7,316 nt of DNA, from contig JAJZEJ010000255.1 of NCBI GenBank assembly GCA_021828635.1, positions 1 through 7,316 on the forward strand, in the 5' to 3' direction. The notes under the pieces are model-generated. The model was not told where the DNA came from. It did no database searches and saw only the letters and a list, made by a program, of their open reading frames with translations. The DNA is from Chloroflexota bacterium. Lineage in GTDB: Bacteria; Chloroflexota; Ktedonobacteria; Ktedonobacterales; Ktedonobacteraceae. Position 1 is the stretch's first letter; each line of letters starts with the position of its first letter. Below are positions 4,611 to 7,316 of the stretch, piece after piece. The position numbers and the translations under genes were made by a program.

Positions 4611-6770
4611 GTGAAGGCAATGGCGATAGATAAGTTTCCTTCAGATAAAATTGAAGATTTTCTAAAAAGAAGAGAAATACAAGATAGTATTCTGAACTAT
4701 CAAAAGAGTGTGCAGACCGAGGCTCTGGTCACTATCGGGCGCGTCGCTAGACACTTTGGATTCAATGAAACGAAGTTGCGCGAATGGGATAAATCTGGTC
4801 TGCTCAGTTCTGTGCGCTCAAAAAGCAGTGAACAAGGGAGTAGTAGTGGGCAACGGCAATATTCTATTACTGAGTTGAATAAACTAGCCATTATTCGTGT
4901 CCTGCTAGATGAAGGTTATAGTATTAATGATATCCCGTCTAACATAGATGAGGTATGGGGAGAAATTGTTCAAAATCAATCGCAGGCAAAGGCACGAGTA
5001 AAAGTATTATCTATCGATCAACGTGTGGATGAAGCAAATGAGCAGGGTTTCTGGCGTTTTTATGTATCACATGTTTTACAAATCTCTCTCTCTTTAATTT
5101 GTGAAAATATTCCAAATACGATTGCTGGTTTGATTCTACCACTTCGAATGCAACAGGCAGCTATAAATAAACTGGAATCAAGTGAATTGTCAACACTTGG
5201 CCCAAGTCTCGTCTGCTGGTTAGGGAAAAGTGGTTCATTTTATACTTTTTATGACTTCGCCCCCTCGTTTGCCTATCCCAGCGATTTTCGTGTCAGAGGC
5301 TTGCGGAGTAGCGAAGAGAGCAAACCTCAAGATAATACCTATGTTGTATTACAACGTGATACCAGGAATATAGAGCTTGATACTGCAACAATCTATACTA
5401 TTCGTGTGCTATTGGCACCACTCTATAAAGAAGCTGATCACTGGTATAGCTATCTGGGTGAAGGATTTCGTGATATTGTTCATCCTAATGTGGATTTTAG
5501 TCGAGCTGATATGACGGATGCTTTGCTAAACAAGCTTGCAGACATTATTGTTGAGATAGGAGGAAAGACGAATAAGGATAGACCATTATGGAAGTTTTGC
5601 TGTATGCTATTACCTGATGACTCCTTTTTACCTCTATATCAACGCAATCTAATTGTGCGTGCGAATAGCAAGGATTCACCACATAGAGTGGGTGTTACTG
5701 TACATCCACAAGGCAGTGTTGTTGGCCTTAGCATCCGCGCCTTCCAAAGTGGGACAATTGTGGTACGCCGCAATATTAGGCGTCAGGGGTCTGATGGTTC
5801 TACTATTGCTTTGTGGGAGCGCGAAGGAGAAATTCATTCTGCCGTGGCACTTCCAATAGGGGGCGAGGATGGACTACCTATTGGCGCAATATATATAGCT
5901 TCAGAAGAGTCCAATGCATTTTCCGAGGATAATTTGCGCGTGTTACGCATGATAGCACGCATCGCGGAGGAGCGGCTACGCACATTTAATGTACAGAGGC
6001 AATTCAATAGAAAACTTTCTGATGTGGTGACTAATCCAACAGTTGTAGATACATTTTTTACCTTCTTTACCGATATTCTTACTGAGGAACAGTTCAGGAG
6101 AGATATTGAAAAGCTCCTGCATGGCATTTTGATGGCTCAATCGAGAGGTATGCTAAGTGCTGACTCAGTGGCCATAGATTTTAACAAATATCATGTACAT
6201 GATGCGGAAGGAGTGAACGAAGAAGCCGTATCTTTTATCAGTGTCGATGTTGACCAACAGAGCCAGTTGGCGAACAGCTACGGTGATCGTATGGTGCATA
6301 ACCTGAGTTTGGAGGTTGGCATAAAAATAAAAGATACACTAAAAGCATTGGCGAAAGAATATGCTGATTGTCACGTGTACCACATCTACGCTGATCGTTT
6401 CTATATCATGCTGGATGGAGTACCGCTCGAACGCGCCCGCAAGATTGCCGAGCAACTAAGGCTGTCATTGGCAGGAACATATAAATTGGATGCGCTAAAA
6501 GTGTATCCAGAGCAAGTGACTCCTTCAGGTCGTATGTTGGAGATTCCTGCAATCACAGTGCGTCTCGGTGTAACCTCTTACCTCTTTACGAAACTGGCTG
6601 AGGTTCTTGCTCGCTATATACCAGTAAATGCTGTTGATGAAGTGAAGACGCTGATCCTCTTTGGCCTGGATACTCCTCTTAATTTAGCTAGAGATGATGG
6701 CGGCAATGTCGTATTTTCCTGGGAACCAACGACTCGTAGTTACGCTCGCTGGCCTCCTAGAATAGTCTAG
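4611..6770 (+). CDS. MerR-type HTH regulator with GAF and degenerate GGDEF domains
   Basis: A 719-residue soluble protein, far longer than usual MerR regulators (120-300 residues). In order: a charged helical N-terminus (1-36); a MerR-type winged HTH at 39-108 (LVTIGRVARHFGFNETKLREWDKSGLL, then QRQYSITELNKLAIIRVLLDEGYSINDI), with a Ser/Gln/Gly-rich wing loop longer than normal; an unassigned region (about 145-300) that may be a sensory fold; a GAF-like domain at about 310-457 (HSAVALPIGGEDGLPIGAIYIA, then FSEDNLRVLRMIARIAEERL); and a GGDEF-like domain at about 541-656. In the last, the first metal Asp pair survives (VDVD, D546 and D548), but the signature reads YADRF (593-597) and the FKxIND stretch reads QSQLANS, so cyclase activity is unlikely. 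There are no membrane segments. The start is the GTG at 4611; an ATG at 4620 is an alternative. The protein probably senses a small ligand through GAF and acts at DNA through the HTH; ligand and targets are unknown. Confidence 0.85.
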   Translation: MKAMAIDKFPSDKIEDFLKRREIQDSILNYQKSVQTEALVTIGRVARHFGFNETKLREWDKSGLLSSVRSKSSEQGSSSGQRQYSITELNKLAIIRVLLDEGYSINDIPSNIDEVWGEIVQNQSQAKARVKVLSIDQRVDEANEQGFWRFYVSHVLQISLSLICENIPNTIAGLILPLRMQQAAINKLESSELSTLGPSLVCWLGKSGSFYTFYDFAPSFAYPSDFRVRGLRSSEESKPQDNTYVVLQRDTRNIELDTATIYTIRVLLAPLYKEADHWYSYLGEGFRDIVHPNVDFSRADMTDALLNKLADIIVEIGGKTNKDRPLWKFCCMLLPDDSFLPLYQRNLIVRANSKDSPHRVGVTVHPQGSVVGLSIRAFQSGTIVVRRNIRRQGSDGSTIALWEREGEIHSAVALPIGGEDGLPIGAIYIASEESNAFSEDNLRVLRMIARIAEERLRTFNVQRQFNRKLSDVVTNPTVVDTFFTFFTDILTEEQFRRDIEKLLHGILMAQSRGMLSADSVAIDFNKYHVHDAEGVNEEAVSFISVDVDQQSQLANSYGDRMVHNLSLEVGIKIKDTLKALAKEYADCHVYHIYADRFYIMLDGVPLERARKIAEQLRLSLAGTYKLDALKVYPEQVTPSGRMLEIPAITVRLGVTSYLFTKLAEVLARYIPVNAVDEVKTLILFGLDTPLNLARDDGGNVVFSWEPTTRSYARWPPRIV

Positions 6771-6828
6771 CATGTTGTATGCCTCGACTGCTTTATCCCC
6801 ACGAATTATCAAGAGGCAGACATATGCA

Positions 6829-6847
6829 GTAAAACTTAATGTTTTAC
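6829..6847. terminator. AT-rich stem-loop after the MerR-type gene
   Basis: GTAAAAC (6829-6835), a TTAAT loop and GTTTTAC (6841-6847) form a perfect but weak 7-bp stem, 59 bases after the stop codon. No U-tract follows. It may be a weak termination or stabilising structure. The rest of 6771-6926 shows nothing else that I can name. Confidence 0.3.
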
Positions 6848-6926
6848 CCAGCATCAATAAAGGCTATCATCTTTGATTCATATTTTTCGTGTCTGTAGAT
6901 AACAAGTAGTGTAACATAGCTGTGTT

Positions 6927-6947
6927 TGCACATCATGTGCATATAAT
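6927..6947 (+). promoter_or_regulatory. 15-nt dyad abutting the -10 box of the P-loop gene
   Basis: TGCACAT-C-ATGTGCA (6927-6941) is a perfect inverted repeat with a single central base, directly followed by a consensus TATAAT (6942-6947). Transcription would start near 6954, about 17 nt before the ATG at 6971. No good -35 box is visible at 17 bp or at the 19-20 bp typical of MerR promoters. A dyad placed in the spacer is where MerR-family proteins bind, which makes the upstream MerR-type protein a candidate partner; this is inference. Confidence 0.5.
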
Positions 6948-6970
6948 CATTGATAGAATGCGTGTTTGTT

Positions 6971-7316
6971 ATGATAGATGTACTGCGTTCATCGCAAGTG
7001 TTGTTTGCGTTGGGAAGACCTGGGTGCGGTAAATCAACCGCTGCACGATATATTGCTGCACAGTATATTCAGGCTTCTTTAGAGACCAAAAAGCCTGAAA
7101 AGTGGTTTGTTACCCGTATTAAGGACTACGAGATATTGTATGAGATGTTCGAGTGGGACAGAAGCATGAGAGATACATCTAGACGACGTTTTCGAGAAGC
7201 CATCATCGAAGGCGAGGTGCGAGGATTCGACGTGATTGATTTCACTGTGCTTGATGAGGCTCTAGAAAAAACTGCACAAAAAATAGGCTCTTGTTTGAAA
7301 GAAGCTTCTTCATCTT
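6971..7316 (+). CDS. P-loop NTPase, N-terminal part, cut by the right window edge
   Basis: I read 115 codons from the ATG at 6971, open to the edge. Residues 10-25 (VLFALGRPGCGKSTAA) form a hydrophobic strand followed by a Walker A motif (G15-x-P-G-x-G-K21-S-T23), so the protein binds and probably hydrolyses NTP. The spacing, with the P-loop eleven residues from the start, suits a nucleotide-kinase-like or AAA-type fold rather than an ABC protein. Further on are WFVTRIKDYEILYEMFEWD (45-63) and GFDVIDFTVLDEALEKTAQKI (about 85-105); I recall similar stretches in uncharacterised actinobacterial and chloroflexal P-loop proteins but cannot name the family. Walker B is not clearly seen and may lie beyond the edge. 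No Shine-Dalgarno site is visible, and the leader is short. It follows the MerR-type gene by 200 nt on the same strand with its own -10 box. Confidence 0.75.
   Translation, partial: MIDVLRSSQVLFALGRPGCGKSTAARYIAAQYIQASLETKKPEKWFVTRIKDYEILYEMFEWDRSMRDTSRRRFREAIIEGEVRGFDVIDFTVLDEALEKTAQKIGSCLKEASSS

Noticed and set aside
6780..6818. TGCCTC/GAGGCA inverted repeat after the MerR-type gene as a terminator
   Set aside because: Six base pairs around a 27-nt loop with no U-tract are not convincing.
1..7316. CRISPR array, tRNA, rRNA or replication origin
   Set aside because: No regularly spaced direct repeats, cloverleaf-like segments, rRNA signatures or DnaA-box clusters were seen when reading both strands.

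Overview
This 7.3-kb window reads as a chromosomal segment of a soil-type, moderate-GC bacterium. My best guess is a Ktedonobacteria-like member of the Chloroflexota. The guess rests on recalled gene style: a TnpB preceded by a small ribbon-helix-helix (RHH) ORF, a large MerR/GAF regulator, a divergent ECF-like sigma factor, and a GTAGGGG-type hairpin repeat. It was not tested by a database search. No rRNA, tRNA or CRISPR array was seen.

Left part (1-1500): the 5' portion of an IS200/IS605-IS607-type element, read leftwards. A tnpB gene runs off the left edge. It is preceded, with a 38-nt overlap, by a small RHH-like ORF. A near-consensus promoter places the transcript start on, or within a base of, that ORF's first ATG. 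Upstream lie a bulged 16-bp hairpin that resembles a TnpA-type end hairpin and a separate 72-bp imperfect inverted repeat (MITE/REP-like). No tnpA is visible, so the element is probably of the TnpB-only kind.

Middle part (1542-4090, all minus strand): an ECF-like sigma-70 family factor is followed, 67 nt later, by a two-helix membrane protein, and then by a monocistronic-looking M20 (carboxypeptidase G2-like) metallopeptidase with its own extended -10 promoter. A hairpin separates the membrane-protein gene from the peptidase gene.

Right part (4200-7316, plus strand): an AT-rich, roughly 550-nt divergent intergenic region holds a strong extended -10 promoter and a predicted leader of about 370 nt. 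The leader contains two inverted repeats, one of which masks the likely ribosome-binding site. It leads into a 719-codon regulator with an N-terminal MerR-type HTH, a central unassigned region, a GAF domain and a degenerate GGDEF domain (YADRF in place of GGDEF). About 200 nt downstream a new gene starts, a Walker-A P-loop NTPase that is cut by the right edge. A perfect 15-nt dyad abuts its -10 box. The most interesting hypothesis is that the MerR/GAF/pseudo-GGDEF protein is a ligand-sensing regulator of its own leader and of the P-loop gene. This is inference from layout only.
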